From: Macrosoma leucophasiata
Taxonomy: Eukaryota > Arthropoda > Insecta > Lepidoptera > Hedylidae
Direction: 5' to 3'
Length of the DNA: 64,000 bases
Assembly (NCBI GenBank): GCA_036365455.1
Contig: JAWQUS010000011.1
Span: 392,001-456,000 of the forward strand
Both the position numbers and the translations under genes were made by a program. Shown here one piece after another: positions 1 through 10,282 of the stretch (positions are counted from its first letter, which is position 1; every line of letters starts with the position of its first letter). The notes under the pieces are model-generated. The model did no database searches. It was not told the DNA's origin and saw nothing but the letters and a program-made list of their open reading frames with translations.

Positions 1-173
1 ATTCCCAGACAAAAATGGTTTGGTGTGAGAGATTCCGTGTGAGTCGGGTCACAGATACTGGCTGAGTTCGCTTACCTTTCTCTCACCTGTGCATACGTGT
101 ATCATTTTAAAACTTATATGTTTGTGTTCTCATTTCGAACTATCACCACTCCACGCAACCCTCGTCCGTTACA
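1..173 (+). mobile_element. 3' part of an LTR (truncated by the window edge)
   Basis: Inferred from the primer-binding site two bases downstream. The sequence ends in TTACA, matching the usual CA end of an LTR. No internal gag-pol coding follows; element E debris begins near 335, so this is a remnant. The LTR start is not visible. Confidence 0.4.
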
Positions 174-175
174 AG

Positions 176-193
176 TGGTCCTTCGAGCCGGAT
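176..193 (+). other. retrotransposon primer-binding site matching tRNA-Tyr
   Basis: The 18 bases TGGTCCTTCGAGCCGGAT are the exact reverse complement of the 3' end of insect tRNA-Tyr (ATCCGGCTCGAAGGA plus CCA). They lie two bases after an LTR-like CA end, the normal place for the minus-strand DNA primer site. Whether the element was BEL/Pao or gypsy-type cannot be told. Confidence 0.6.
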
Positions 194-334
194 ACAATAT
201 GCAAACTTCTAAAACCCATGATGTAAGTGTTTTTCACTTTTAATCTCTCCAGACACGAGACAAGAAAACAAGAAAAACAGAAAACAAGGTCTAACGATAA
301 AAGCCTCCCCAAAAACGTCTTTTTGCATCATATT

Positions 335-520
335 GGGACATATGTCACGCTTAGTATGCGGTTTGGCGATCACAGTTGCTTGCTTTAGTTTTATCGCGAG
401 ATGCTACAGTCCATCCGACATTATTGCGGACATTATTACGGCTCTATTGGAATGGTTTGAGCATAACAATCATTGCTCGGGTCACTGACTGCACAAGCAA
501 AATAATTCTCCTCCACTAAT
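335..520 (+). mobile_element. element E fragment, degraded
   Basis: Matches the E copy at 32500-32825 in pieces: a TTGGCGATCACAG part, a GTTTTATCGCG part, then CTATTGGAATGGTTTGA and TGACTGCACAAGC. Strongly diverged. Confidence 0.5.
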
Positions 521-739
521 CCCGTATATACATATTGTGAAAATAGTTTTAAGGAACATATTTTGAAAAGACCCTACTGAGTTTTGTTGTGGCAGGTTTT
601 TTCTCAGTAATGTGGGCCTTGGAACTCTGCCAGCGAATGACAAGGAATGTCCCATATTTTTTTGTTTAGTCTTATCTTGCCGTTTGTAAAAAAAAGTATG
701 GAACATTCTGTTGATACCTATTTTTATCATTAAGTATTT

Positions 740-897
740 TTGGACTATTATTTATTTTATTTTGTTTACTTTGACATATTAATCAACGTATCAGTTGTTA
801 TTCGCTTTAATTTTGTATTTGTAATTTGACCTATCACAAGCAAATTCTATTATTTCCAAGTGATTAAATGAATTTTTGAGTTTGAGTTTGAGTTTGA
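740..897 (+). mobile_element. LINE-like 3' tail
   Basis: AT-rich sequence ending in TGAATTTTTGAGTTTGAG with three TTTGAG repeats. This is the shape of a non-LTR retrotransposon 3' end. No coding remains. Confidence 0.35.
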
Positions 898-953
898 TAC
901 ACAGTCAGTAAATCGAACATCTCGCTAAAAGATGATAATTAAGGACACAAAGG

Positions 954-1084
954 TATTAATCCGCCGACGTGACCAGGAACTCTATGGGGCATCGTTCATA
1001 ATCGCAGCATACCGCGAGGCGACGCAAATTTATTTAATCACCCTGGTATATTCCATCGATATCCGAGAGATCATGTCTCATTGT
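954..1084 (+). repeat. family S, copy 1
   Basis: About 131 bp shared with 1784-1914 in direct orientation. Shared landmarks are TATTAATCCNCCGACGTGAC, GGAACTCTAT and GACGCAAAT. Confidence 0.6.
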
Positions 1085-1090
1085 TGAAAT

Positions 1091-1091
<1 letters not shown>

Positions 1092-1159
<68 letters not shown>
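1092..1159. repeat. (AG)n microsatellite
   Basis: A near-perfect AG dinucleotide run, broken once by an ACAG near 1139. Confidence 0.95.
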
Positions 1160-1559
1160 ATTTATGAAACGAATGAATGAGAATAATAAAGTTACAGATA
1201 GTTACCTTATAATCATTAAAAAAAAGGAAAGAATTTGATACTTTCCAGACGTTATAAAGAAGTCGCTTGCTTTATGTTGCTCAGTAGTCATGACAAAAAG
1301 CCCGGAAGTACTAACTAAAACTACGTATTTTTTATGTAGTAGGTACTCAACGCCACGCATGTATCAATGGATAGCATTATGCTTTGAATTTCCCTGCGAG
1401 ATCAAACTAGAAAAAATAAGGTCCACAAGAGTAGCTGATCTAACTAAAGTAGCTGACTTAGTCCAATGAACAGCGAAACTCAAGTGGTAAGGCCGTTGTG
1501 TTAAAAAGATTCTCACGTGGTGTCTGCGTACCAGAAGACGAAGAGTGGGTAGTTTCCCC

Positions 1560-1683
1560 ACGACGTGGACTTCTTGAAAGTCGTGGGCAATCGTTTAATG
1601 AGGGCGGCCCAAGATCTGTCCTTGTAGGCATTTTCGAGGGATGATTTTGTCTAGTAGTGGACGTCTTTCACAAACATGTACTA
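1560..1683 (+). pseudogene. C-terminal remnant of an RTE-like reverse transcriptase
   Basis: Conceptual translation gives VDFLKVVGN, then LMRAAQDLSL, a stop, and WTSF near the end. This matches the conserved C-terminus of RTE-type LINE polyproteins, which read roughly DDLVKVAG-RWMRAAQDR-QQWTSF. Several in-frame stops make it dead. The minus-strand relic at 5821-6175 shows the same end. Confidence 0.55.
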
Positions 1684-1783
1684 AGAATAGTGAACAAGAG
1701 AGTTAGTCTATCAATAGGTATACTTAAACAGTGAGATAAATAGAACGTCAGGCCAAAAGAGTATGAATATGGACAAAGAAGCG

Positions 1784-1914
1784 TATTAATCCACCGACGT
1801 GACCCGGAACTCTATCGGGCATCATTCATAATCGCGGCATACCGCAAGACGACGCAAATACATTTATTAATCACTCTGAAATATTCCATCGGCATCCGAG
1901 ATCAGCTCTCATTG
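1784..1914 (+). repeat. family S, copy 2
   Basis: Direct copy of 954-1084, shifted by 830 bp and diverged by point changes and small indels. Confidence 0.6.
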
Positions 1915-1925
1915 ACAGCGATAAA

Positions 1926-2266
1926 TTCCAATTTCAAATATCTGCCGCTAACGATATCGAAGGGTTCTTTTTATAAATATTGAAGGAGAAAAGATAATTT
2001 CATGAAAAGATATAAGGACTATGTTTATTTCAAAATTTACTTCTGTGTCAACCACAGACCTATCCTTGAAATAGGTATATAATTTCTAGTGACGAGTTAC
2101 GTACATAACTTCACATTTTCATGGAGAGACAAGCAGAGGCCATTTCCAATTCAATCATAGAAGCTGTGTATCTTTACACGAATGGGGCAGGCATGTAGAA
2201 GGACAGACATATGAAGGTAACAATACCTTCATGTATCTGTCCTTGATAGGCTCATCATGTTTTACA
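1926..2266. other. AT-rich non-coding stretch
   Basis: No coding, RNA gene or recognised repeat seen. Confidence 0.5.
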
Positions 2267-2440
2267 GGTTCCGTACCACGACTCTCGATGATCGAACCCT
2301 TATGGGATCACTTTGTTGTCCATCCGTCTGTCTGTCCATTTTTCTAAGGAACGCATGGAGGTGTTTAGCTCAAATATCAAATACGTAGGTCTACTGTCAA
2401 TAGGAGCTGTGACAAAATCAAACTTATAAGACATAATATT
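2267..2440 (-). mobile_element. family F 3' end
   Basis: Reads GGTTCCGTACCACGACTC, then CGAACCCTTATGGGATCACT and a GTCTGTCTGTCC tract. This is the reverse complement of the typical F 3' end. Confidence 0.55.
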
Positions 2441-2968
2441 AACATCATGTCTTTTGCGTTAATAACCGGGTTATCATCCACCCTACTAACATTCATAGGG
2501 TACATTTCCAAACTCCAGGGGCAATTCTGAGATTCATTTTATATCTCAAGAATGGTATGGTTCACTTTACTGCTTCTGACACTGATTATGTATCGATGTA
2601 TAGCCTACAGTCAACATTGTCCACTTTCAACAAACCGTAAACTGTACACTTTTAGGCCAATCTTCAGGACATAAAAAAACCTAATCCGTCCACCCACTAG
2701 TATCTTATATAAAAACTTTGCGTGGGAGTCCGAACAAAACAGTTGAATGTGAACATTCTCCATGTAACAAGGGTGGAAGTGGGCGCACAAAAAAATATTT
2801 TCATCTGTATGCTACCCTCGTGCGACAAAATACGCACGTATAATATAATGACAACGTATATGAGATATGACAACGTATATATTAAGCAAAATAAAGTTAG
2901 CAGTATAAAATTAAATGTTATTATAAAGAAATCTGTAGGCGCATACTTTTTTTAATTGTACGTTTTTT
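2441..2968. other. non-coding stretch
   Basis: Only short spurious reading frames, and no repeat I recognise. Very AT-rich from 2800 to 2950. Confidence 0.45.
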
Positions 2969-3258
2969 ACTGGTGGCAGAGCTCCAGTGACGGAGCTCGC
3001 GGGCGTAGGGACCACCGCATTACCTAATATACCTACTTGCCGCGAAATGGTAGTATTCAGCACTATCGTGTTCCAGTCAGGTGGTAATGTACGGCCCTGT
3101 GATTTCCGGCACAGAGGCATAACACCTTTGGCCTCAGGAGTGGTAACGCATCTGCATCTTGACGTTGGTCTTTGTGTGGGTGTCTATAGGCTGCAGTCAT
3201 CACTTAACATCAATGTGAACTGCATGCATGTTTGCCACTTCCATTACATAAAAAAAAA
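2969..3258 (+). mobile_element. SINE-A, full length
   Basis: Runs from ACTGGTGGCAGAGCTCC to CATTACATA plus an A tail. Head: a near-perfect GAGCTC hairpin. Body: young-subfamily landmarks CACCGCATTACCTAATATAC and GTGTTCCAGTCAGGTGG. Short open frames through it are chance. Confidence 0.8.
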
Positions 3259-3529
3259 TAGGATCTGTGTCCTGGTTAGTCTTGAGACGGCAACAGTCTA
3301 CTTCATCGGTTATTCGGCAAGCGCCATGGGCTCCGAGATAATGAATTGGCATGCCTATCTGGCCCGAACAAGTCGAGTTTTTTTGCACATTACTGTGGTC
3401 ATGCGATTGATGCTTAGTAAACGATAATAACGGTCTCGGGACATTATGACCTCACCGGACATTATGACCTCACCGCCTACTTGTGGAGGTTTTTTTATGT
3501 GGCGAAAGTTTTCACGGAGAATGTGCTAT

Positions 3530-3650
3530 AATGCATTTGTCAAGCTTGGTGATTATGGCATATTCTCCCTTAATTAACCCCAACACATATAATGGTCATC
3601 TTTGGGGAAGGCTTTAATCCAGCAGTGGACATATTTCAGCTGAAGTGATA
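3530..3650 (-). mobile_element. element E fragment
   Basis: Contains TCAAGCTTGGTGATTATGG, CATATTCTCCC and GGGGAAGGCTTTAATCCAGC-AGTGGAC, the minus-orientation end of E. That end encodes the RTE-like EAF-QQW string. Confidence 0.6.
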
Positions 3651-3654
3651 CATT

Positions 3655-3785
3655 ATTATGGGTTCCGTATTTTCCTGAAAAGGTAAACGGAACCCTTGAA
3701 GAATCACTCGTGTCTGTCTGTCTACCACAGTCAATTTGCTGTAAAACTACTAGGCCAATAAATTGACTGAATTTCAAGGTTAAAC
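3655..3785 (-). mobile_element. family F 3' end
   Basis: GGGTTCCGTATTTTCC, GGAACCCTTGAAGAATCACT and GTCTGTCTGTCT mark a reversed F terminus. It leads directly into a duplicated segment. Confidence 0.55.
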
Positions 3786-3820
3786 ATAAGTTAGAAATTC
3801 GTGGACTCCCACCTTCGTGG

Positions 3821-4037
3821 ACCTCTATACAAACACAGGCAGTGAACTGTATGGGATTGTTGATTGTTAGCAGATTATATGTTTGCCATTCAATCCAATT
3901 AGTTGTGCACATAATACATAATGCACAAAATTGAGCACAAGCGGTCGCTCACCGACTGTTCGGCCGCACATCGTCTGAGCGTTGTTTAGTACGAGTAGAT
4001 AACGCTAACGCTGGTGTGGACTGCTGCCTAGTATGCT
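3821..4037. repeat. direct duplication, unit 1
   Basis: Shares ATACAAACACAG, GTTTGCCAT-CAATCCAATTAG, GCACATAATAC and AACGCTAACGCTGGT with 4220-4430. Spacing is the same and both units read in one direction. Confidence 0.75.
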
Positions 4038-4219
4038 TTTTGGAAGCAAGTAGCAATTTATTTTTTATATATAAAAAGGTTGGCTCTAAGTAGTTCTTTC
4101 ATGATCGGTATTTTACATTAAGGTAAGTTAATGTATTTGAACTTGCTAATGTAACTTCGAATGCCATAACTGTTTTACCTACAACGTAGTAAGACGCAGG
4201 TACGGTTTCTCCACCTAAA

Positions 4220-4430
4220 ACCTCCATACAAACACAGTCAGTAAACCATATGGAATTGCAGACTGTTAAGAGATCAGATGTTTGCCATACAATCCAATTA
4301 GTTGCGCACATAATACGTAACGCACAAAGTGGAGCACAAACGGTCGGCCGCCGACTGTTTGCCCGCATCGTCTGAGCCTTGTTTACTAGATAATGCTAAC
4401 GCTGGTTTTGACTGCTACCTAATTATGCCT
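4220..4430. repeat. direct duplication, unit 2
   Basis: Second copy of 3821-4037, offset by 399 bp. Moderate divergence shows an old duplication. The reading frames on its minus strand are also duplicated but carry no recognisable domain. Confidence 0.75.
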
Positions 4431-4688
4431 GTTTGTTAGTAAGAATTAAGTACTTGATGACCATTTTACAGCTCATTTGAATCTTAAACCGAGGCATATT
4501 ATTCTTGAATGTAATAAGTCATCCTTTTCATTGCATCTCGATTTTGCTTTACTGTTCTGTTTTAATATAGCCCTCGCGCATTGGTTAAAGCAAGACAGCG
4601 GAGAGATTCCGCTTCAGATTATGTTACAAGAATTAAACCCCAGTGTTGTGTTTTTCGGTGGACATCATTAGGTTAGCCACTTTCCCAT

Positions 4689-4858
4689 CCATACAATAAT
4701 GAAAAGCTTTTAGGAGAATATTACGTCGATTCGTGTATCGGTGATTATTGGCTTCGTTGTTGACTTCCGGTAACTCTAATCGCTACCGCGGTTGACCGAG
4801 GCGATACTTTACAAATGATCCCGACTCCGGTGACGGGACGTACTTTTACCATGAGTTA
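4689..4858 (+). repeat. family Q, copy 1
   Basis: Pairs with 5568-5750. Shared landmarks are CCATACAATAATG, GGTGATTATTGGC, GTTGACCGAGGC-like sequence and ACTTTACAAAT. Confidence 0.55.
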
Positions 4859-5061
4859 AATAAAGTGTGGACTTCAAAATACGGCAATCATATTAAAACT
4901 ATCAGGTTATATTAATAAAGCCGTAAATATATCTCGCTCATTATTATTGTCAGATCCTAAACACATGTATTATAAGATTAATATTTTTATAAGAAGTTCT
5001 TATGCTGCAATATTTATACGATCACCATAATGTATTTTATTACACTAAGCTCAAAATGTAG

Positions 5062-5208
5062 ATTGCTCCTGAGGCCTAAGGTGTTATGTCTCTGTGCCGG
5101 AAATTACAGGGCAGTACATTACTACCTGACCGGAACACGATAGTGCTGAACACTACCATTTAGCGGCAAGTATATTAGGTAATGCGGTGGTGTCTACGCC
5201 TACGCTAT
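5062..5208 (-). mobile_element. SINE-A fragment, 5' part
   Basis: Minus-strand copy from CTCCTGAGGCCTAAGG to GCGGTGGTGTCTACGCC. The tail half is missing. Young subfamily. Confidence 0.75.
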
Positions 5209-5209
5209 T

Positions 5210-5316
5210 ATAACAATGTAGAACTAAAGTAATATCGTTACAAACCTCTGTGGTTTTCAAGATGCACTGTTATTATTTGCAAGTGTATGTTATCTCTATT
5301 AAATAAATAAATAAAA
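5210..5316 (+). mobile_element. LINE-like 3' tail
   Basis: TTATTTGCAAGTGTATGTTA followed by a TAAATAAATAAATAAA tail, as at non-LTR retrotransposon ends. It abuts a SINE-A remnant. Confidence 0.35.
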
Positions 5317-5567
5317 AATTGCAATTGAAATCTAAATATAGATTCCAGAGGTCAGAGGTCCAAGAAGATCAACATTCACTTGACCAAGTAGCTAGAGTAC
5401 AATGCGAACATCCAACAGTCTTCTGAATTAGCGAACATCACTATGAAGAGAATGACAAACGAAATTGTCTACCTCGTTAGAGTTTTGAAGATACATCACA
5501 AACAACACCAAAGGTATATTCTTACTTCGGTCAAAACGTGGAGTAAGTTCACCTGCTGAATGCAATT

Positions 5568-5750
5568 CCATACAATAATGGAAAATCTTTTAGAAAACAC
5601 CACTAAGTAACACATCGTCGGGTATCGGAGGTGATTATTGGCCTCGCTGTCGGCGTCCGTAAAATGTGGTAGCTTTCGGTCGACGGAGGCTATACAAATA
5701 CTTTACAAATTACACCGACTTCGGTTTCGGCACGCGCTCAAACTATGACT
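5568..5750 (+). repeat. family Q, copy 2
   Basis: Second copy of 4689-4858, about 880 bp downstream in the same orientation. Similarity fades towards the right end. Confidence 0.55.
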
Positions 5751-5820
5751 TGGTGAATATTTTTGAACGCTTACCTATATGAAACCTAACAACTTTATAA
5801 AGAAACTACTTACATAAGGT

Positions 5821-6175
5821 CATCATCATCATTTCAGCCAAAAGACGTTCACTGCTGAACAAAGGCTTCCCCCAAAGATTGCCACAACGAACGGTCCCGG
5901 GCCGCCCTCATCTAGGGATTGCCCGCGACCTTCACCAGGTCATCGATCCATCTTGTGGGAGGCCTGCTTACGCTTCGTTTTCCGGTAAGCGGTCGCCACT
6001 CTAGAACTGCTCTGCCCCAACGGCCGTCAGTTCTTTGAGCTATGTGCCCTGCCCACTGCCATTTGAGTTTCGCTATTCGGTGAGCTATATCGGTAACTTT
6101 GGTTTACTGGTTAACTTTGGTTCTCATGCGGATCTCCTCATTTCTGATTTCGTTCTAGTGAACCACTGTAGTAAA
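5821..6175 (-). pseudogene. RTE-like LINE reverse transcriptase C-terminus
   Basis: The minus strand translates to DIAHRIAKLKWQWAGHIAQR, then TDGRWGRAVLEW, TGKRSVSRPPTRW, DDLVKVAGN, a stop, MRAARDRSLW and EAFVQQ. This is the well-known conserved tail of RTE-type endonuclease-reverse transcriptases in Lepidoptera. At least two in-frame stops interrupt it, including one directly before MRAARD. A small repeat of AAGTTAAC/AAGTTACC near 6100 disturbs the N-terminal side. The element ends on the plus strand in CATCATCATCATTT, a trinucleotide tail as in RTE elements. Only about 115 codons survive, with no endonuclease or catalytic RT motifs, so it cannot be active. The family call is firm; the exact clade name is from memory. 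Confidence 0.8.
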
Positions 6176-6217
6176 TTGAATCCAAAGCATTTTTTTAATG
6201 TAACGAAGCCAAAAAAG

Positions 6218-6399
6218 CATGCAGCTCACATTGAAGTTAAGAGATGACTGCAGCCTGCAAAATGCAGATGCGTTGCCAACCGTTGTCATATCTCTGTGAC
6301 AGCTATATTACGGGGCCATACATTACCTTCTAACTCTAATTAGGTAATGCAGTGGTGCCTACGACTTTGAGCACTTGCACTGGAACTCTACTACCATGG
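6218..6399 (-). mobile_element. SINE-A, old subfamily, degraded
   Basis: GCATGCAGCTCACATTGAAG to CTCTACTACCATGG with internal losses. ATTACGGGGCCATACATTAC is an old-subfamily marker. Confidence 0.65.
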
Positions 6400-6454
6400 G
6401 CAATTGATTTATCAGAAAAGGTATGCTATATTTTAATGAATGTTACAATAATAT

Positions 6455-6500
6455 GAATGTATATATATATATGTATATATTTATATATGTATATTGTCAG
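6455..6500. repeat. (AT)n-rich microsatellite
   Basis: TATATATATATATGTATATA-type run. Confidence 0.8.
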
Positions 6501-6585
6501 TATTGTTGTCAGTTTGGTTTTGTTTTCACAATTCGTGACTTGATCGAATTTCAACTCCTGGTAGCTGTTACAAATATAACTCAAT

Positions 6586-6891
6586 AACGTTACTTCACAC
6601 CTGTAATCCCCGAAGGGGTAGGCAGAGGTAAATGCATGCATTCAAGCATACATGCAAACACCCACGATTTGCCGGTTACGTTTTTGGCCCATGTAACAGG
6701 TGGCGAGCCTGTTGACATCTCCGGGCACATCACCAAACTTCGAGGTACTGGGAAATTTCCAGAAAATGGAAAAAAAATCCAACTAAACCAGAAATAAAGG
6801 ACTTCACACCTTATCTCTGATAACCCCCTACCTGAGAATCGAACCCAGGACCTCAGCGTAGTAGTAGTGGCCTGCTACCACTAGGCTAACC
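6586..6891 (-). mobile_element. SINE-B flanked by a 9-bp target-site duplication
   Basis: Exact flanking repeats TAACTCAAT lie at 6577-6585 and 6892-6900. The tRNA-like head is on the right (minus orientation): B-box complement GAATCGAACCC and A-box complement CTACCACTAGGCTA. The last bases of the head are missing. The tail ends TGAAGTAACGTT. Confidence 0.85.
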
Positions 6892-7039
6892 TAACTCAAT
6901 TAAATGCATTAATCCAAGGGAAGCTATTGGTTATGAAGGAGTGGCAATCCTAAACAAATGTTTTAAAACCGTGTACGTTGCAAGGGACTAGGTCTGTCAA
7001 GAATGTCAAGATAAACGCCATTGAAAAGAATGGCTCTGT

Positions 7040-7200
7040 TACAGAGGCATAACACTTTAGACTTCAGGAGTGGTAACGCATCTGCATTTTGACCTCGGTC
7101 TTTGTGTAAGTGTCCATAGGCTGCAGTCATCGCTTAACGTCAATGTGAACTGCAAGCTTGTTTGCTACTTCCATTACATAAAAAAAATAATAATAAAAAA
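7040..7200 (+). mobile_element. SINE-A, 3' half
   Basis: Starts at ACAGAGGCATAACAC and ends ATTACATAAAAAAA followed by TAATAATAAAAAA. Truncated at the 5' end. Confidence 0.75.
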
Positions 7201-7317
7201 CTTACTATTTACATATTAAGGCTGTATGCTATATTTCACACAAATGTCTATCCAAAACGAATACGTAACTTTCAAGTTAACTACTCGTTTATTGTTAAAG
7301 GTCAGTGAACAATGTAA

Positions 7318-7400
7318 AGGGCACGAGTATGAACAAAAGCTTTTCCACGTCTCAGTGAAACGTTGCTCGGTGGGTTTTATGAAATGAAAATTATTAGCAT
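7318..7400. repeat. local direct repeat, copy 1
   Basis: GAACAAAAGCTTTTCCACG and TGCTCGGTGGGTTTTAT recur at 7986-8064 with similar spacing. Confidence 0.55.
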
Positions 7401-7420
7401 GCAGAATTAGACCTGCATTT

Positions 7421-7632
7421 TTAGGGTTCCGTAGTAAACAATTAAAAGGAAAACTATCACACCTAAGTTGGTCCTGCAAGTTTGCGAGTAATAGTCGACC
7501 AAATGTATTTTACTAGAAAATTTCGAACAATCCATAGAACATATTTATTTTTTTCATTCAATCTCTTACTCTGTAACTACGGAACCCTACACTGCGCATG
7601 GCACGACACGCACTTGACCGGTTTTTTATTAA
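7421..7632 (-). mobile_element. family G, internally deleted derivative
   Basis: Begins TTTTAGGGTTCCGTAGTAAACAA and ends GCACTTGACCGGTTTTTT, the same termini as the 42782-43408 copy. It lacks about 415 bp of the middle: AAACAA is joined straight to TTAAAAGGAAAACTATC. Confidence 0.75.
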
Positions 7633-8416
7633 AAAATTAACATGGCATAAAACATAGTTCTAACCGAGCTACTTTGCTGTTCTTGCAAACTAATCATTAT
7701 AGCAATCTAAGTCCTTTTCCAACCATGAACTGAGACAAACGAATAGATTGATCGATTAATCAAATGTAATTACTTTATGAAATCTATAAAAAAATGTAAC
7801 ATGCAACTTATTTAGAGTTAAAATAGCATTACATGTAATTTTAACCCAGCTTGCCATTCTTACAAACAGAAATGAGTCTATTTCCAGTTACGAACTGATC
7901 GATCGATCAATTAATCAAGCTTTGAGCAATCGAGATCTTTTAGCACTCATACCTTGTCAGCCATTACATATAACGTGTACCCGGTAAAGTGCACGACTAC
8001 GAACAAAAGCTTTCCCATTTTCCAGTGCAACGTAAACATGCTCGGTGGGTTTTATTAAATTATTTTCGGAGCAATTCCCGTGAACGCGACGTGCATGTTT
8101 GGTATTTTTTTGCACTGGACTAATAAAACGTTTATTGAGCTGTAAACCTAACGTGATAATCAAGTTGTGACGCACGATGCCGGTTATCCGGCTGTATAAT
8201 ACCAACACGAGTATCACTAATAGGAGAAATTTGAAATGTTGAGTTCAAATACGACACAAAAAAACACAATGCTAACCATATCCTGTGTCGTAACATCCCC
8301 AAAAGACTGGCTGCATTGCTTAGTGGAATGGTAACGCTAATTCTCTGAGAAATGTGGAATTCTACAATGGATGTATGTAGGTAAGTTGATGTTTAGTAGA
8401 TAGGCGGAGCAATATG
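7633..8416. other. non-coding stretch with local duplications
   Basis: Holds 7986-8064, a copy of 7318-7400. Also a weaker repeat of 7672-7762 at 7850-7920 (TTCTTGCAAACTAAT-like, then GATCGATTAATCAA). No coding seen. Confidence 0.45.
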
Positions 8417-9047
8417 TAAAAAAAAACCGGACAAGTGCGAGTTCGACTCGCGTGGTGAGGGTTCCGTAATTTAAATAAATATTTTCGAAAATATTACAGA
8501 TTAAAATGCAAGGACATAGCGGTTACGGTGGTACCGGCAGGGGGGGTTATATTATTAAGAATTTTCGATTTAATTTGAATACTCAAACTTCTTATAGGTT
8601 TTCCAGTAATTAATAGGCAAAGAACTATTTTTCAAAATTTTAAGTTCAGTAGTTTCGGAGATAGGTGGGGAATGGTCAATTTTCGTCGTTTTTCTTAAAT
8701 AACTTCAAATTTGTTTATGCAAAAATTATAAAAAAATACATCTGAGATGCTGACAACAACCTCTTTCATTTGATATGTCACACGACACAGTTTACGAATT
8801 TTTATTTTATTTTTCTGACTTACCCCCCGAAAGTTGCCCCCCTGTTTAAAATTTGTTATTTTACTTGACGTGTTCATTTTTGGGTCACCAATTTACATAT
8901 ATTCATCAAATTTCAACTCAATCGGTCCAGTAGTTTCGGAGCAAATTGGCTGAGACAGACGGACAGACAGACAGACAGACACAGCCAGACGCACGAGTGA
9001 TCCTATAAGGGTTCGTGTTTTCCATTTAAGGTACGGAACCCTAATTA
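8417..9047 (+). mobile_element. family F, full length
   Basis: Opens AAAAACCGGACAAGTGCGAG and GAGGGTTCCGTAA, closes GGTACGGAACCCTAA, so subterminal inverted repeats frame about 630 bp. A GACAGACGGACAGACAG tract precedes the 3' end. No coding capacity. The class is uncertain (MITE-like or Helitron-related). Confidence 0.7.
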
Positions 9048-10023
9048 AAGAAACTTGTAAAGAAAAATTTGACTTCGATACATGTATCTAACCTTTTTAT
9101 AATATATAATTATTTTTCTTTTTACCACAAAGAACCTTACCCAAGCTTGTACATTTGACTTTGAACAGCAATCGAGCATTCCTGTCCCAAGTTAAATTTT
9201 TCTTTCATTTCGAAATCCAATAGCATGCGAAAAATAAATATACCACAGGTACATTATGTGTTTTTAGTTAGATAGTTATTATATTTAATTATTATATCTT
9301 ATTTAATTATTAGGTATGTAATTTAATCCTTATTAAACTAACAGTGTTAACGTAGATGAAGTTTATTGACTGGACATGATATTGGGGTGCAGAGAACGAA
9401 AAGCCCCAACCCCTAAGGTTCCTAGAAACGTTTTTCAATGAGCATCAAATTTCGCGTTCCTCTTCATGTCGCGTATTCGTAGCTAATAACTATTAATTAC
9501 CTATCGATAAACTTGGCACCAATTGTCAAGTACCTAAATCAGAAATATTACTAGAGTTTGGGAATGTCTACTACATGAAACTCGAAAAAAGTGAGCGAAT
9601 CATGACTGCATTATTGCATACTGTAAGTGCTTTTGGTAATCCCTAAGGGAATTCAGACGTATAGCAATAAATAGATAACCAGTCTACCAGATGTCATCCA
9701 TCATACAGCGACAGATGTATGGTCCGCAATGATCAGCTAATCCGCGGACACCGGTCCGGAATTGTTCACTAATCTTGATCAATGTATGCCAAACAAACAT
9801 ACCTCATTTATCAGCAGCATTATGAGGATTTGCAGAGAATTTATGGAATAAAATGATCTGAAGTGGTTCCAAGTGGCTTTTTTGATTACGGTTATCTGAT
9901 CACGTATTGATAGACGGTCACATTTTAAAAGAGAAACTATACCAACTTTTTTATAAGTAGCGAAGGCGGCAAACAAATGTGCAATTCTTGTGCAAATCTC
10001 AAAGGTTTTTTTAATGTTTTAGT
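9048..10023. other. unannotated non-coding stretch
   Basis: No coding, repeat or RNA gene recognised in almost 1 kb. Confidence 0.4.
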
Positions 10024-10282
10024 GATGAAGTGATGACTGCAGCTTATAAATATCGTCTAAACAAATACCAGAGGTCAAAATGCAGATGCGTTGCCTCACG
10101 TGAGATCTTAGTTGCTATGTCTCTGTAATAATTGTTACGGGGCCATAAATTACCATCAAACCGCAACACATGAAGAGAAGTGCTGAACACTACCAAGAGA
10201 AGTGCTGAACATTACCTAGAGAAGTGCTGAACACTACCATTTGGCGGAAGATAGATTAGGTAATGTGGTGGTGTGTACGCGA
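10024..10282 (-). mobile_element. SINE-A with a 22-bp internal triplication
   Basis: Runs from GTGATGACTGCAGC to GTGGTGTGTACGC. AGAGAAGTGCTGAACACTAC occurs three times in tandem at 10174-10239, where other copies have one unit. Old-subfamily markers (ATTGTTACGGGGCCATA). Confidence 0.75.

Noticed and set aside
1092..1159. AG run as a GAGA-factor promoter element
   Set aside because: A simple microsatellite with no TATA, initiator or exon nearby.
2987..3427. 146-codon plus-strand frame
   Set aside because: Two-thirds is SINE-A sequence; similar spurious frames appear in other SINE-A copies.
4477..4671. 64-codon plus frame after an acceptor-like CATTTTACAG
   Set aside because: Composition is mildly protein-like, but there is no second exon, domain or poly(A) support.
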